Shown: piece by piece, positions 20,729 to 29,239 of the stretch
How positions within the stretch are numbered: position 1 is the first letter of the stretch
Layout: each line of letters opens with the position of its first letter
Assembly: GCF_900089495.1 (NCBI RefSeq)
Contig: NZ_LT605203.1
Span: 545,501 to 609,500 of the forward strand
Source: Thiomonas sp. X19
GTDB lineage: Bacteria > Pseudomonadota > Gammaproteobacteria > Burkholderiales > Burkholderiaceae_C
Reading direction: 5' to 3'
Length of the DNA: 64,000 bases
The notes under the pieces: generated by a model
Seen by the model: only the letters and a program-made list of their open reading frames with translations
Database searches by the model: none
Told to the model about the DNA's origin: nothing
Program-made: the position numbers and the translations under genes

Positions 20729-21604
20729 TCAGCCAGCGCGGCGCTTGATGTCCATCAGGCGCAGGATCATGGGGGTGAAAATCAGCTGCATCGCCAGGCC
20801 CATCTTGCCGCCCGGCACCACCAGGGTGTTGGGGCGTGTCATCCAGGAGTCGTGCAGCATGGAGATGAGGTAGGGGAAGTCGATGCCATGCGGATCGGCG
20901 AAGCGAATCACCACCATGCTCTCGTCCAGGGTCGGGATGTCTTTGGCGATGAAAGGGTTGGAGGTGTCCACCGTGGGCACGCGCTGGAAGTTCACATGGG
21001 TGCGTGAGAACTGCGGCGTGATGTGGTAAATGTAGTCCGGCATGCGGCGCAGGATGGTGTCCATCACCGCCTCTTGCGAATAGCCGCGCTGAACCTGGTC
21101 GCGGTGCAGTTTTTGCACCCATTCCAGGTTGATGATGGGCACCACGCCCACCAGCAGATCGACCTGCTTGGCCACGTCGATGGTGCCGTCGGCATAGCCG
21201 CCATGCAAGCCTTCGTAGAACATCAGGTCGGAGCCTTGAGCGATGTCTTTCCAATCGGTGAAGTTACCCGGCTCGACCCCGAACTCGGTGGCCTCGACCG
21301 CATCGTGGATATATTTTCGCACCTTGCCGCCGCCCGTTGCGCCATAGGTCTTGAACAAGCCTTCCAGCTCGCCGAGCAGATTGGCGTCGGGCCCGAAGTG
21401 GCTGAAATTGAGGTTGCCGTCGGCTTCCTGTTTTTTCATTTCCTCGCGCATGGCCATCCGGTTGAACTTGTGGAAGGAATCGCCCTCGACGATTTGCGCC
21501 GTGAGCTTTTCGCGGCGGAAAATGTGCTGGAAACTGCGCATCACCGTGGTGGTGCCGGCTCCCGACGAGCCCGTGATGGCAATGATGGGGTGTTTGGCTG
21601 ACAT
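20729..21604 (-). CDS. cbbP: Phosphoribulokinase (CbbP)
   Basis: A 291-residue class I (proteobacterial) kinase with the P-loop ITGSSGAGTTTVMRSF at about residues 9-24, the substrate site EGDSFHKFNR and the Walker B-like LMFYEGLHGG. It makes ribulose-1,5-bisphosphate, the RuBisCO substrate, and is a hallmark of a working Calvin cycle. It lies 134 bases downstream of fbp and is followed closely by tkt. Confidence 0.96.
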   Translation of the reverse strand: MSAKHPIIAITGSSGAGTTTVMRSFQHIFRREKLTAQIVEGDSFHKFNRMAMREEMKKQEADGNLNFSHFGPDANLLGELEGLFKTYGATGGGKVRKYIHDAVEATEFGVEPGNFTDWKDIAQGSDLMFYEGLHGGYADGTIDVAKQVDLLVGVVPIINLEWVQKLHRDQVQRGYSQEAVMDTILRRMPDYIYHITPQFSRTHVNFQRVPTVDTSNPFIAKDIPTLDESMVVIRFADPHGIDFPYLISMLHDSWMTRPNTLVVPGGKMGLAMQLIFTPMILRLMDIKRRAG

Positions 21605-21738
21605 GGCGTGAAGGTGCGGAGAAGAGAATCAGGAAAGCCGGAGGGCAGCCTGCGCAGACCGGAGTTTGCGCAGGTGGGATGTGGTTGACTGCGGTGTGGG
21701 GCGGTCTGGGACGTCGGGGCCGGATGGGGTATGCCGCA

Positions 21739-22821
21739 TCAGACCCGCACATCGTCGCTGCTGTACAGCGAGCGATCCTTGAATAGCGGCGAAGCAAAGG
21801 GCTTGTCAGCACCGCAATCGTATTCGCGGTGATAGCGCTCCAGGCGCTCGATCTCGTTCTTCGAGCCCAGCATCACCGGCACGCGCTGGTGCAACGCGCT
21901 GGGTTGCACTTCGAGAATGCGTTCGCGCCCGGTGGACGCGGCGCCGCCAGCCTGCTCGATGATGAAGCCGATGGGGTTGGCTTCGTACATCAGGCGCAGG
22001 CGCCCGGGTTTGCTCGGGTCTTTCGCGTCCTTGGGGTACATGAAAATGCCGCCGCGCATCAGGATGCGGTGCACATCGGCCACCATCGAGGCAATCCAGC
22101 GGGTGTTGAAGTCGCGGCCGCGGTCGCCGGTCTTGCCGGCCTTGCATTCGGCCACATAGCGCTGCACCGGCGGTTCCCAGAAACGCTCGTTGCTGCTGTT
22201 GATGGCGTATTCGTTGGTGTCCTCGGGAATCCTGAGGTCGGGATGGGTGAGGACGAAATTGCCGATTTCGCGGTCGAGGGTGAAGCCGTGCGTACCCTTG
22301 CCCACGGTGATGACCATCATGGTCGAGGGGCCGTAGATGGCGTAGCCGGCGGCCACCTGCTCCACCCCGGGGCGGAGGTAATCGGCCACGGTGGGATCGC
22401 CGATCCTGGTGTGGCGCAGCACCGAGAAAATCGTGCCGACCGAGACGTTGACGTCGATGTTCGAGGAGCCGTCCAGCGGGTCGAACACCAGCATATAGGG
22501 GCCGCGTTCGAACTCCTTGGGCAGGGTGTAGGGGTCGTCCATTTCCTCGGAGGCCATGCCGGCCACCAGGCCGCCCCATTCGCAGGACTGGATCATGGCG
22601 TCGTTCGACAGCACGTCGAGTTTCTTCTGCACTTCGCCCTGCACGTTCTCGCTGTCCAGCGAGCCGAGGAAGCCGCCCAGCGCCCCCTTGGCCGTCATCG
22701 AGGCGATGGCCTTGACCGCGGCGGTGACGTCGATCAGCAAGGCGGCCAGGTCGGCCTGGTCTTCCGCGCCGCGGAGCTGCTCGATGAGGAATTTGGAAAT
22801 GGTGGTGCGGCCTTGCTGCAT
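21739..22821 (-). CDS. cbbF: Fructose-1,6-bisphosphatase class I (CbbF)
   Basis: A 360-residue class I enzyme with the metal-binding motif [18 protein letters not shown] and the substrate motif [14 protein letters not shown]. It hydrolyses fructose-1,6-bisphosphate, and often sedoheptulose-1,7-bisphosphate, in carbon fixation. It is the first gene of the minus-strand operon. I chose ATG 22821 ([15 protein letters not shown] follows) over the longer open frame because this is where family similarity begins. A leader of about 500 bases separates it from the candidate promoter near cbbR. Confidence 0.95.
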   Translation of the reverse strand: MQQGRTTISKFLIEQLRGAEDQADLAALLIDVTAAVKAIASMTAKGALGGFLGSLDSENVQGEVQKKLDVLSNDAMIQSCEWGGLVAGMASEEMDDPYTLPKEFERGPYMLVFDPLDGSSNIDVNVSVGTIFSVLRHTRIGDPTVADYLRPGVEQVAAGYAIYGPSTMMVITVGKGTHGFTLDREIGNFVLTHPDLRIPEDTNEYAINSSNERFWEPPVQRYVAECKAGKTGDRGRDFNTRWIASMVADVHRILMRGGIFMYPKDAKDPSKPGRLRLMYEANPIGFIIEQAGGAASTGRERILEVQPSALHQRVPVMLGSKNEIERLERYHREYDCGADKPFASPLFKDRSLYSSDDVRV

Positions 22822-23086
22822 GATGTGGCTCCAGGTTCGTATCGGGGTGGCAGGGCCCGTCGTGGTTCGACTCCGCGGTTTCCCGCAGATCCGTGAGGCT
22901 GCAAGGCAAGCCCGATCTGGCATGGCCAGTTGCAGGGCATGGTTCGCGGCCTGGGCCGGAGCAATCGTCCTGGTTGGATCGTTGCGCCGGTTGTTGGGTA
23001 CTGTCTTGTCGGGCTCCAGTTCTGCGCCCGGCGATCCGGCGAGAGCTTGATGGCTGACGCCGCTGATTGCGGTCGGCTCCGAACTG

Positions 23087-23158
23087 CTTTTTCAAAGGCC
23101 CTGAACCGTCACCCCGTCACCTCGTGAGGCGGTTGGGGATTCAGGGCCCTTGAAAAAG
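23087..23158. repeat. Long inverted repeat in the cbbR-cbbF intergenic region
   Basis: CTTTTTCAAAGGCCCTGAA (23,087-23,105) is repeated inverted at 23,140-23,158 with one mismatch, giving a 19-bp stem around a 34-base loop. The loop holds a tandem CCGTCACC and a small CCTC/GAGG stem. It lies in the leader of the cbb operon. It could be a structured 5' leader element, a transcription stop or a small mobile repeat; I cannot tell which. Confidence 0.6.
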
Positions 23159-23332
23159 CCCGCAGCCAGAATTAACGGAGACTCGCATGAACAGAACACT
23201 GCGACTGCGGTAAAAGCTCATCGGTCGCCCTTTGAGCCCGTTCACAACGGTTCGGGCGCAGCTTCGTGTTTTGAGCGCTGCCCGGCATGCCTTGGGATTG
23301 CCGCTGTTTTGGGTGCAACAGCCGTGTCGACA

Positions 23333-23361
23333 AATATAAGCCCACAGTGACTTAAGGTAAA
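23333..23361 (-). promoter_or_regulatory. Candidate cbb operon promoter
   Basis: On the minus strand TTTACC (23,361-23,356) and TATATT (23,338-23,333) are 17 bases apart, a good sigma-70 pair. Transcription would start near 23,326 and give a leader of about 500 bases before cbbF. The site is only 36 bases from the cbbR start, in the usual shared control region. Confidence 0.45.
23348..23360. promoter_or_regulatory. Candidate CbbR binding half-sites
   Basis: TGACTTAAGGTAA fits the T-N-A-N7-T-N-A pattern described for CbbR boxes and overlaps the candidate -35 box of the cbb operon. LysR-type regulators usually bind divergent regions such as this one. This is motif reading only. Confidence 0.4.
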
Positions 23362-23396
23362 TTCACGATTTCTTGATTCTCAGTTCAGGATTTCTG

Positions 23397-24494
23397 ATGA
23401 AGAACATCACCCTGCGCCAGTTGCGCGTGTTTGTGGCCGCGGCCCGCCACCTCAATTTCGGCAAGGCGGCGAAAGACCTGCATCTGACGCCACCGGCCAT
23501 TTCCATGCAGATCCGCGATCTGGAACTGCAAGTGGGCTTGCCGCTGTTCGAGCGCAGCGGCAAATCCGTCAGTCTCACCATGACTGGAGAATACCTGCTG
23601 GTGTACGCGCGGCGCATGCTGTCAACCCTCAAGGACGCGGAGGACGCGCTGGCCCGGTTCCGCGGCCTGGAGTCGGGGCGGCTGACCATCGGCATGGTGA
23701 GCACGGCGAAGTATTTCGTGCCGCGCCTGCTCAAGCTGTTCCGCGAGGAGCATCCGCATATCGAGGCGCGGCTGGTGGTGGGCAATCGCGAGCAGCTGGT
23801 GGCGCAGATGCAGCGCAATGACCTGGACCTGGCCATCATGGGCCGGCCGCCGCGCGAAATCGCAACCCGGTCCGAGCCGTTCGCGGCGCACCCGCTGGGC
23901 ATCGTCTGCGCGCCGGATCATCCGCTGATGTTCGGCGAGCAGAGCCCGGCCAGCGCGCTGTCCAACTATGGCTTCATCATTCGCGAGAGCGGCTCGGGCA
24001 CGCGCACCGCGATGGAGGAATACTTGCGCGAATACCGGGTGGAGGTTCGCACGGAGATGGAACTGGCGAGTAACGAGACCATCAAGCAGGCGGTGATGTC
24101 GGGCATGGGCATCAGCTTCCTGTCGCTGCACAGCATTGGCATGGAATTGCGCGCCGGCATGATCGGCGTGCCCGACCTGGAGGGCTTGCCGCTGGTGCGG
24201 CGCTGGCATGTGGTCAATACCTCAAGCAAGATGCTCTCGCCTTCGGCCGAAGCCTTTCGCTATTTCGTGCTGGAGCATGGCGAGGCTTATCTCGCGCGGG
24301 AGTTCGGCAGCATGCAGCCGCTGGGATCGCAGGCAGCGCATGCTGATCTGGCTTTGCCCGGGAGGGTGTCGCCGGCTGCCGCGGAGCCGGTCGGCGCGCC
24401 GCCACCCGTCAGTGCGGCGGAACTTGCGCGGCCAGTGCCGCCAGCAGCGCCAGCGGTGCCGTTTCGGCGCGCAAAACCCGCGGCCCGAGGCTGA
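23397..24494 (+). CDS. cbbR: LysR-family regulator of Calvin-cycle genes
   Basis: A 365-residue LysR regulator. The N-terminal helix-turn-helix is LRQLRVFVAAARHLNFGKAAKDLHL, and the effector domain has GIVCAPDHPLM and IRESGSGTRTAMEEYL, as in CbbR. It faces away from the cbb operon and should activate it in response to metabolites. ATG 23397 is preferred to the upstream in-frame start at 23373. The protein is about 50 residues longer than usual: after GEAYLAREF comes an Ala/Pro-rich tail, and its last 86 bases overlap the end of rsmE on the other strand. Confidence 0.92.
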   Translation: MKNITLRQLRVFVAAARHLNFGKAAKDLHLTPPAISMQIRDLELQVGLPLFERSGKSVSLTMTGEYLLVYARRMLSTLKDAEDALARFRGLESGRLTIGMVSTAKYFVPRLLKLFREEHPHIEARLVVGNREQLVAQMQRNDLDLAIMGRPPREIATRSEPFAAHPLGIVCAPDHPLMFGEQSPASALSNYGFIIRESGSGTRTAMEEYLREYRVEVRTEMELASNETIKQAVMSGMGISFLSLHSIGMELRAGMIGVPDLEGLPLVRRWHVVNTSSKMLSPSAEAFRYFVLEHGEAYLAREFGSMQPLGSQAAHADLALPGRVSPAAAEPVGAPPPVSAAELARPVPPAAPAVPFRRAKPAARG

Positions 24495-25164
24495 CGGCGA
24501 CAAAACCCGCGCGTTGCGCCAGGGCGATCTCATCCGCGCTCAGTCCGCCTTCGGGGCCACTCAGCGCCAGCAGGTTTTGGCTGCTGGCCAACCCTGCGGC
24601 CCAGGCGGCGAAGGGCAGCGCCTGGCCTTCGCCGGGGGCCGCCAACATGCAGCGCCCCGCCGCGCCAGAGCCGCTGAGTGTTGCCGGCGGCAGGCTGGCC
24701 AACCAGGTGTCGAGGCGTGTGGGCATGGCGATCTGCGGCAGGCGGTTGCGGCCGCATTGTTCGCACGCTGCTTGCGCCACTGCTTGCCAGTGCGCGGCGC
24801 GGCGCGCGGCGCGCTCGCCGTCCAGCCGCAGTACCGACCGCACGGTCATGAGCGGCTGCACCTGCGCAGCGCCGAGTTCGGTGGCTTTTTCCACCAACCA
24901 GTCCATGCGTTCGTTGGCCGGCATGCCCACGGCCAGGGTCACCGCCCAGGGCAGTTCACGCTCCACCGCGACATGGCGCAGGAGTTCGACGCGCGCCGCT
25001 GGCGGCGGGCTGACCAGGTGGCCTTGCCACTCGCCACCGCGGCCGTCGAACAAGGTGAGATCGTCGCCGACGCGCAGGCGCAGCGCCTGCACATGGCGGA
25101 CGATGTCGCGTGGCAAATCGAGCAGGCCCGCCGACAGCGGCCCGGGCAGATGCAGGCGGGCCAT
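24409..25164 (-). CDS. rsmE: 16S rRNA (uracil1498-N3)-methyltransferase
   Basis: A 251-residue SPOUT methyltransferase. An N-terminal PUA-like domain (RDIVRHVQALRLRVGDDLTLFDG) precedes the knotted domain with ERMDWLVEKATELGAAQVQPL, LSGPEGGLSADE and the S-adenosylmethionine loop LGPRVLRAETAPLALLA. It methylates U1498 of 16S rRNA. Its 3' end overlaps the 3' end of cbbR in opposite orientation by 86 bases. Confidence 0.92.
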   Translation of the reverse strand: MARLHLPGPLSAGLLDLPRDIVRHVQALRLRVGDDLTLFDGRGGEWQGHLVSPPPAARVELLRHVAVERELPWAVTLAVGMPANERMDWLVEKATELGAAQVQPLMTVRSVLRLDGERAARRAAHWQAVAQAACEQCGRNRLPQIAMPTRLDTWLASLPPATLSGSGAAGRCMLAAPGEGQALPFAAWAAGLASSQNLLALSGPEGGLSADEIALAQRAGFVAVSLGPRVLRAETAPLALLAALAAQVPPH

Positions 25165-25216
25165 GCGGGTGGAAGGAAGGGGTTCGCGGGGTGCGCGCAG
25201 GCCGTGCGCGCCAGGC

Positions 25217-26167
25217 TCAGGCCCGCAGCGAGTCCAGCAGCGCCACGGTATCGGCGCTGAACTGCGCGATGCCTTCGGCGAGCTTGGCTTTGCTCATCGG
25301 GTCGGCGCCGAGTGCGGCGTCGAACTGCGCTCGCGTCAGCGGCAGCGGTGCGTCGTCCTCCGGGGTGCCGGCGTTCTGCGGATCGAGTTGCCGCGGCATG
25401 GGCTCGGTGGATTGCGCCAGCGCGTCCAGCAGGGCCGGCGACACGGTGAGCAGATCGCAGCCGGCGATGGCGGCGATCTGCGCGGGTTCGCGAAAGCTCG
25501 CGCCCATCACCTCCGTGGCGATGCCGCGCGCCTTGTAGAAACGCCAGATGCGCAGCAGCGCCTGCACCCCCGGGTCGTTCGGCCCGCGCATGGCCCCGGC
25601 GTTCCAGGCGGTGCCGGCCTGCTGGCGATACCAGTCGGTGATGCGGCCGACGAAGGGCGAAATGAGATCCACCCCTGCGGCGGCACAGGCGCGTGCCTGG
25701 GCGAAGGAAAACAGCAGGGTCATGTTGCAGGCGATGCCCTCGGCCGCCAGAAGCCGCGCCGCCTCGATGCCTTCCCAGGTGGTGGCGATTTTGATCAGCA
25801 CGCGCTCGTGGGCCACGCCGCTTGCGGCGTAGAGCGCGATGATGCGGCGCGCGCGCGCCGCTGTGGCCTGGGTGTCGTGCGACAGCCTGGCGTCGATCTC
25901 GGTGGAGACGCGCCCGGGAACGCGTTGCAGGATCTCGCAGCCGAAGCGCACCAGCAGGCGGTCCATCGCCAAGTCGGGGTCATGACGCGCGGCGTCACCA
26001 ACCTCGGGGGATTGCAGCACGTGCGCATAGTCCGCCAGACGCACGGCGCGCAGCACCAGGCTGGGGTTGGTGGTGGCATCCTGCGGCTGCAGCCGGGGCA
26101 GTTGCAGGTACTCGGCAGTGTCGGCGACGATGGCGCTGTGGCGGCGAAGCTCGGTCAGGCTGTTCAT
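25217..26167 (-). CDS. tal: Transaldolase
   Basis: A 316-residue class I transaldolase with DATTNPSLVLRA near the start, the Schiff-base lysine in RVLIKIATTWEGI and the later motifs CNMTLLFSFAQA and SPFVGRITDWY. It transfers dihydroxyacetone units in the pentose phosphate network. Start ATG 26167 gives the family size. It lies between rsmE and glnE on the same strand. Its closeness to the cbb genes may be chance, since the cycle normally uses aldolase and bisphosphatase instead. Confidence 0.93.
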   Translation of the reverse strand: MNSLTELRRHSAIVADTAEYLQLPRLQPQDATTNPSLVLRAVRLADYAHVLQSPEVGDAARHDPDLAMDRLLVRFGCEILQRVPGRVSTEIDARLSHDTQATAARARRIIALYAASGVAHERVLIKIATTWEGIEAARLLAAEGIACNMTLLFSFAQARACAAAGVDLISPFVGRITDWYRQQAGTAWNAGAMRGPNDPGVQALLRIWRFYKARGIATEVMGASFREPAQIAAIAGCDLLTVSPALLDALAQSTEPMPRQLDPQNAGTPEDDAPLPLTRAQFDAALGADPMSKAKLAEGIAQFSADTVALLDSLRA

Positions 26168-26206
26168 CGCCGCATCGTAGCAAAGCGGTCGTTTTGGCAC
26201 TTTCGC

Positions 26207-29089
26207 TCACGCCCGCAGCGTCGGCGCGGCAAGGTGCCGTGACTGCTGTTCGGACAGCTGTTCGGCTGAAGGTGTCGCGCCGAACACCGCTGCCGTGAGC
26301 GCGCGCACCGCAGCGCGTTCGTGGCCCACGACTTCGGGCAGCACATGAGCCGCATGCAGGGCGCCGCTCAGGCGCGCCTGATGCTGCAATTTGCGCAACT
26401 GGCGGTAGGCGTCCGCCGCGGCCCGGCCCACGCCCGCGGGCAGCAAGCCCAGCGCCTCGGCCCGTTGCAGCAGGGCGATATTGCCGACGTCGGCCACGAG
26501 TTCGGCATGTGCCGGGGCGTGTTCCAGCACCAGCGCCTGCACGGCGAACTCCACATCGACCATGCCGCCTTCGTCGTGCTTCAGGTCGAACAGCGCCGTG
26601 CGGTTGGGGTGGCCATCGGCCACCTTGCGGCGCATGGCGATGATTTCATGGCGCAGCGCCGCGGCGTCGCGCGGCATGCGCAGCACCTGCTCGCGAATGG
26701 CCTCGAAACGCGCGCCGATGCCGGCATCGCCGGCGCAACAGCGTGCTCGCGTCAGGGCTTGATGTTCCCAGGTCCAGGCGGTGTTGCTGCCGCGGCCGAG
26801 CTGGTACGCGGCAAAGGCGTCGAGCGTGGTCACCAGCAGGCCGGCGTTGCCGTTGGGGCGCAGCCGGGTGTCGATCTCGAACAGGTGACCGGCCGCGGTC
26901 GTGGCGGTGAGCCACCACACCAGCTTGCGGGCGAAGGCGCCGTAGCGTTCGGGCGCGTCGGGGTGGGGGTCGTCGAACAGGAACACGAGGTCGAGGTCGC
27001 TGCCGTAGCCCAGCTCCTTGCTGCCGAGCTTGCCGTAGGCGATGACGGCGAAAGCGGGCTGCTCGCGGTGGCGCTGGGGCAGTTCGTTCCAGCACCAGCG
27101 GATGGCCTGGTTGATGCTCGCATCGGCCAGGGCGGAGAGATCGTCGGCCACCTGCTCGACCGTGAGCTGACCGGAGAGATCGCGCACCAGGGTGCGGAAC
27201 AGCTCGGTGTGAAAGCCGCGGCGGATGATGTCCAGGCCTTCGCCCGCATCCCAGGCGGTGCGCTTGAGCAAGCGGGTGCGTTGCTGCTCGCAGTAGGCGA
27301 TGCAGTCTTCCATCTTGAAGCGCTCGCGCGGCGCGTCGAGCAGTTCGTCCACCACCATGGGGTTGCGCTTGATGTAGTCGGCCGCCCAGCTCGAGGCGTC
27401 GAGCGCGCCGATGAGGCGGGTCAGCGCCTGCGGCTGCTCGGCGAAGAAGGCGAGATAGGTTTCGCGCCGGCCGATGGCCTCCAACACGTCGAGCAGGCGC
27501 GCCAGCGTCAGGTCGGGGTCGCGGCTGCTGGCGGCGATGGCGATGCCGCGCTCGATCACGCGCAGCATGCGCCCACGCCCGGCCTCGGTCAGCGCCGTGT
27601 AGCGCGGCGAGTGCTCCAGCGCCTTCAGCCGCGCGTGGCTGGCCTCGCCGGCAATGCCCGATTTGGCCAGGCTGTGGCGCAGCGCATCGAGCGAGTCGGC
27701 CGGTTTCTTGCAGCCGACGCAACGCGGCCCGGCATGCAGCAGGGCGTCGAACTCGCCGGCGACGAATTCGCGCACCGCGTCGAGTTCGCGCAGCAGTCCG
27801 CAGGTCGGGCGTTTGACCTGGGGATGAGCGGCCAGCAAGGCCGGACCCATGGCCTGGGCGAGGTGGTCGAGGTCGGTGTCGTCGGTCGGCAGGCTGTGGG
27901 TCTGGGCGTCGTCCAGGTACTGGATGCGATGCTCCAGCCGGCGCAGGAAAGTGTAGCTCTCGGCAAGACGCACGCCGGTGTCCGCCGGCAGCAGCCCGGC
28001 CTCCACCAGCAGTGGCAGCGCCTGCAGGGTGTTGCGGCAGCGTATCTGTGGCAATCGGCCGCCGCGCACCACCTGCAGCAGTTGCACGATGAATTCGATT
28101 TCGCGGATGCCGCCGCGCCCCAGCTTGACGTCGTTGGCCTTGTCGGGGCGCGCGGCGGCGCGTTTGGTGGCCTCGACGCGAATCTGCCGGTGCAGGCTGC
28201 GCAGGGCTTCGAGCATGGCGAAGTCCAGGTAGCGGCGCCACACGAAGGGCTCGACCACGGCTTCGAGCGCTTGCGAGGCCACTTGCGCCTGGCTGCTCGC
28301 AACCGGCGAGACCACGCGGCTCTTGAGCCAGGCGAAGCGTTCCCACTCGCGCCCCTGCACCTGAAAATACTCTTCCAGCATGGCCAGGCTGACCACCGGC
28401 GGGCCGCTGTCGCCATTGGGCCGCAGGCGGGTGTCGACGCGGAAGACGAAGCCGTCGGCCGTCGGGTCCGACAGCAGCGGCACGACGCGGCGCACGAGTT
28501 GCGAGAAATAGTCGAAATTCGACAGCGGCACCGGGCCGTCGGACTCGCCGGCGAGGTCGTAGACGAACACCAGGTCGATGTCCGACGAGACATTGAGTTC
28601 GGCCCCGCCCAGCTTGCCCATGCCCACCACCAGGCACTGCGCCACAGCGCCCTCGGGCGTGCGCGGCGTGCCGTGGCGGGGTTCGAGTTCGGCGCTGGCG
28701 TGCTGCAGGGCGTGGGCGATGGCGCTTTCGGCCATGTCGCTGATGCAGCGGCACACCTGCGCAAGCGGCGCGTCGTGAAGCACGTCCTGTTCGATGAGCC
28801 GCAGCATCAGCGCGTTGCGCACGCGGCGCAGCGTGGCGGCCAGGGGTTGATGCGGCTGGAGGGCGCCAATGGCGGCGTCGATCTCGGCGCGGTTCGGCAA
28901 GCCGGCCGGCCACAGGGCGAGCACATCGTCCAGGCGGGTGGCGTGGCGGCGGTGAAAACGGGAGAACGCGTCGAGTTGCATGAACGGGTTGGACCGCAGA
29001 GCCCAAGCCAAGCGAATTGCTTGATGGGCCGCAGCATATTGCAGCCGCGCGCCCATTGCTGCAGTTGGGTCTTGCGCCGGCGCAGCCAT
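26207..29089 (-). CDS. glnE: Bifunctional glutamine synthetase adenylyltransferase/deadenylase
   Basis: A protein of about 960 residues with two nucleotidyltransferase domains. The N-terminal, deadenylylating one has VVGMGKLGGAELNVSSDIDL, and the C-terminal, adenylylating one has AYGKLGSKELGYGSDLDLVF. Helical GlnD/PII-binding regions lie between and after them. It adds or removes AMP on glutamine synthetase according to nitrogen status. The start is uncertain: ATG 29089 is chosen, but the frame is open to 29185. It is divergent from yhdP. Confidence 0.92.
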   Translation of the reverse strand: MAAPAQDPTAAMGARLQYAAAHQAIRLAWALRSNPFMQLDAFSRFHRRHATRLDDVLALWPAGLPNRAEIDAAIGALQPHQPLAATLRRVRNALMLRLIEQDVLHDAPLAQVCRCISDMAESAIAHALQHASAELEPRHGTPRTPEGAVAQCLVVGMGKLGGAELNVSSDIDLVFVYDLAGESDGPVPLSNFDYFSQLVRRVVPLLSDPTADGFVFRVDTRLRPNGDSGPPVVSLAMLEEYFQVQGREWERFAWLKSRVVSPVASSQAQVASQALEAVVEPFVWRRYLDFAMLEALRSLHRQIRVEATKRAAARPDKANDVKLGRGGIREIEFIVQLLQVVRGGRLPQIRCRNTLQALPLLVEAGLLPADTGVRLAESYTFLRRLEHRIQYLDDAQTHSLPTDDTDLDHLAQAMGPALLAAHPQVKRPTCGLLRELDAVREFVAGEFDALLHAGPRCVGCKKPADSLDALRHSLAKSGIAGEASHARLKALEHSPRYTALTEAGRGRMLRVIERGIAIAASSRDPDLTLARLLDVLEAIGRRETYLAFFAEQPQALTRLIGALDASSWAADYIKRNPMVVDELLDAPRERFKMEDCIAYCEQQRTRLLKRTAWDAGEGLDIIRRGFHTELFRTLVRDLSGQLTVEQVADDLSALADASINQAIRWCWNELPQRHREQPAFAVIAYGKLGSKELGYGSDLDLVFLFDDPHPDAPERYGAFARKLVWWLTATTAAGHLFEIDTRLRPNGNAGLLVTTLDAFAAYQLGRGSNTAWTWEHQALTRARCCAGDAGIGARFEAIREQVLRMPRDAAALRHEIIAMRRKVADGHPNRTALFDLKHDEGGMVDVEFAVQALVLEHAPAHAELVADVGNIALLQRAEALGLLPAGVGRAAADAYRQLRKLQHQARLSGALHAAHVLPEVVGHERAAVRALTAAVFGATPSAEQLSEQQSRHLAAPTLRA

Positions 29090-29239
29090 GTTGCGTGGAT
29101 GTCGCACGACATCAACCCGACGTGACAACGCGGCGACAAACCAGTGCGCGCAGCCTGGGCTGGCGCGTTCACTACCATGGGCCATCGTGGTGCGCGATCC
29201 ACGTCACGATGGCGACGCCACCCGAATCGAGAACGGCCC

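Noticed and set aside
23187..23213. Tiny frame MNRTLRLR with GGAG upstream in the cbbR-cbbF gap, considered as a leader peptide
   Set aside because: It points toward cbbR, has no regulatory codon run and no paired attenuator structure close by; chance cannot be excluded.
26321..29125. Open frame of 934 codons on the plus strand opposite glnE
   Set aside because: It is a mirror frame produced by high-GC codon bias. The translation is Ala/Gly/His/Gln-rich without motifs, while the opposite strand encodes a clear GlnE.
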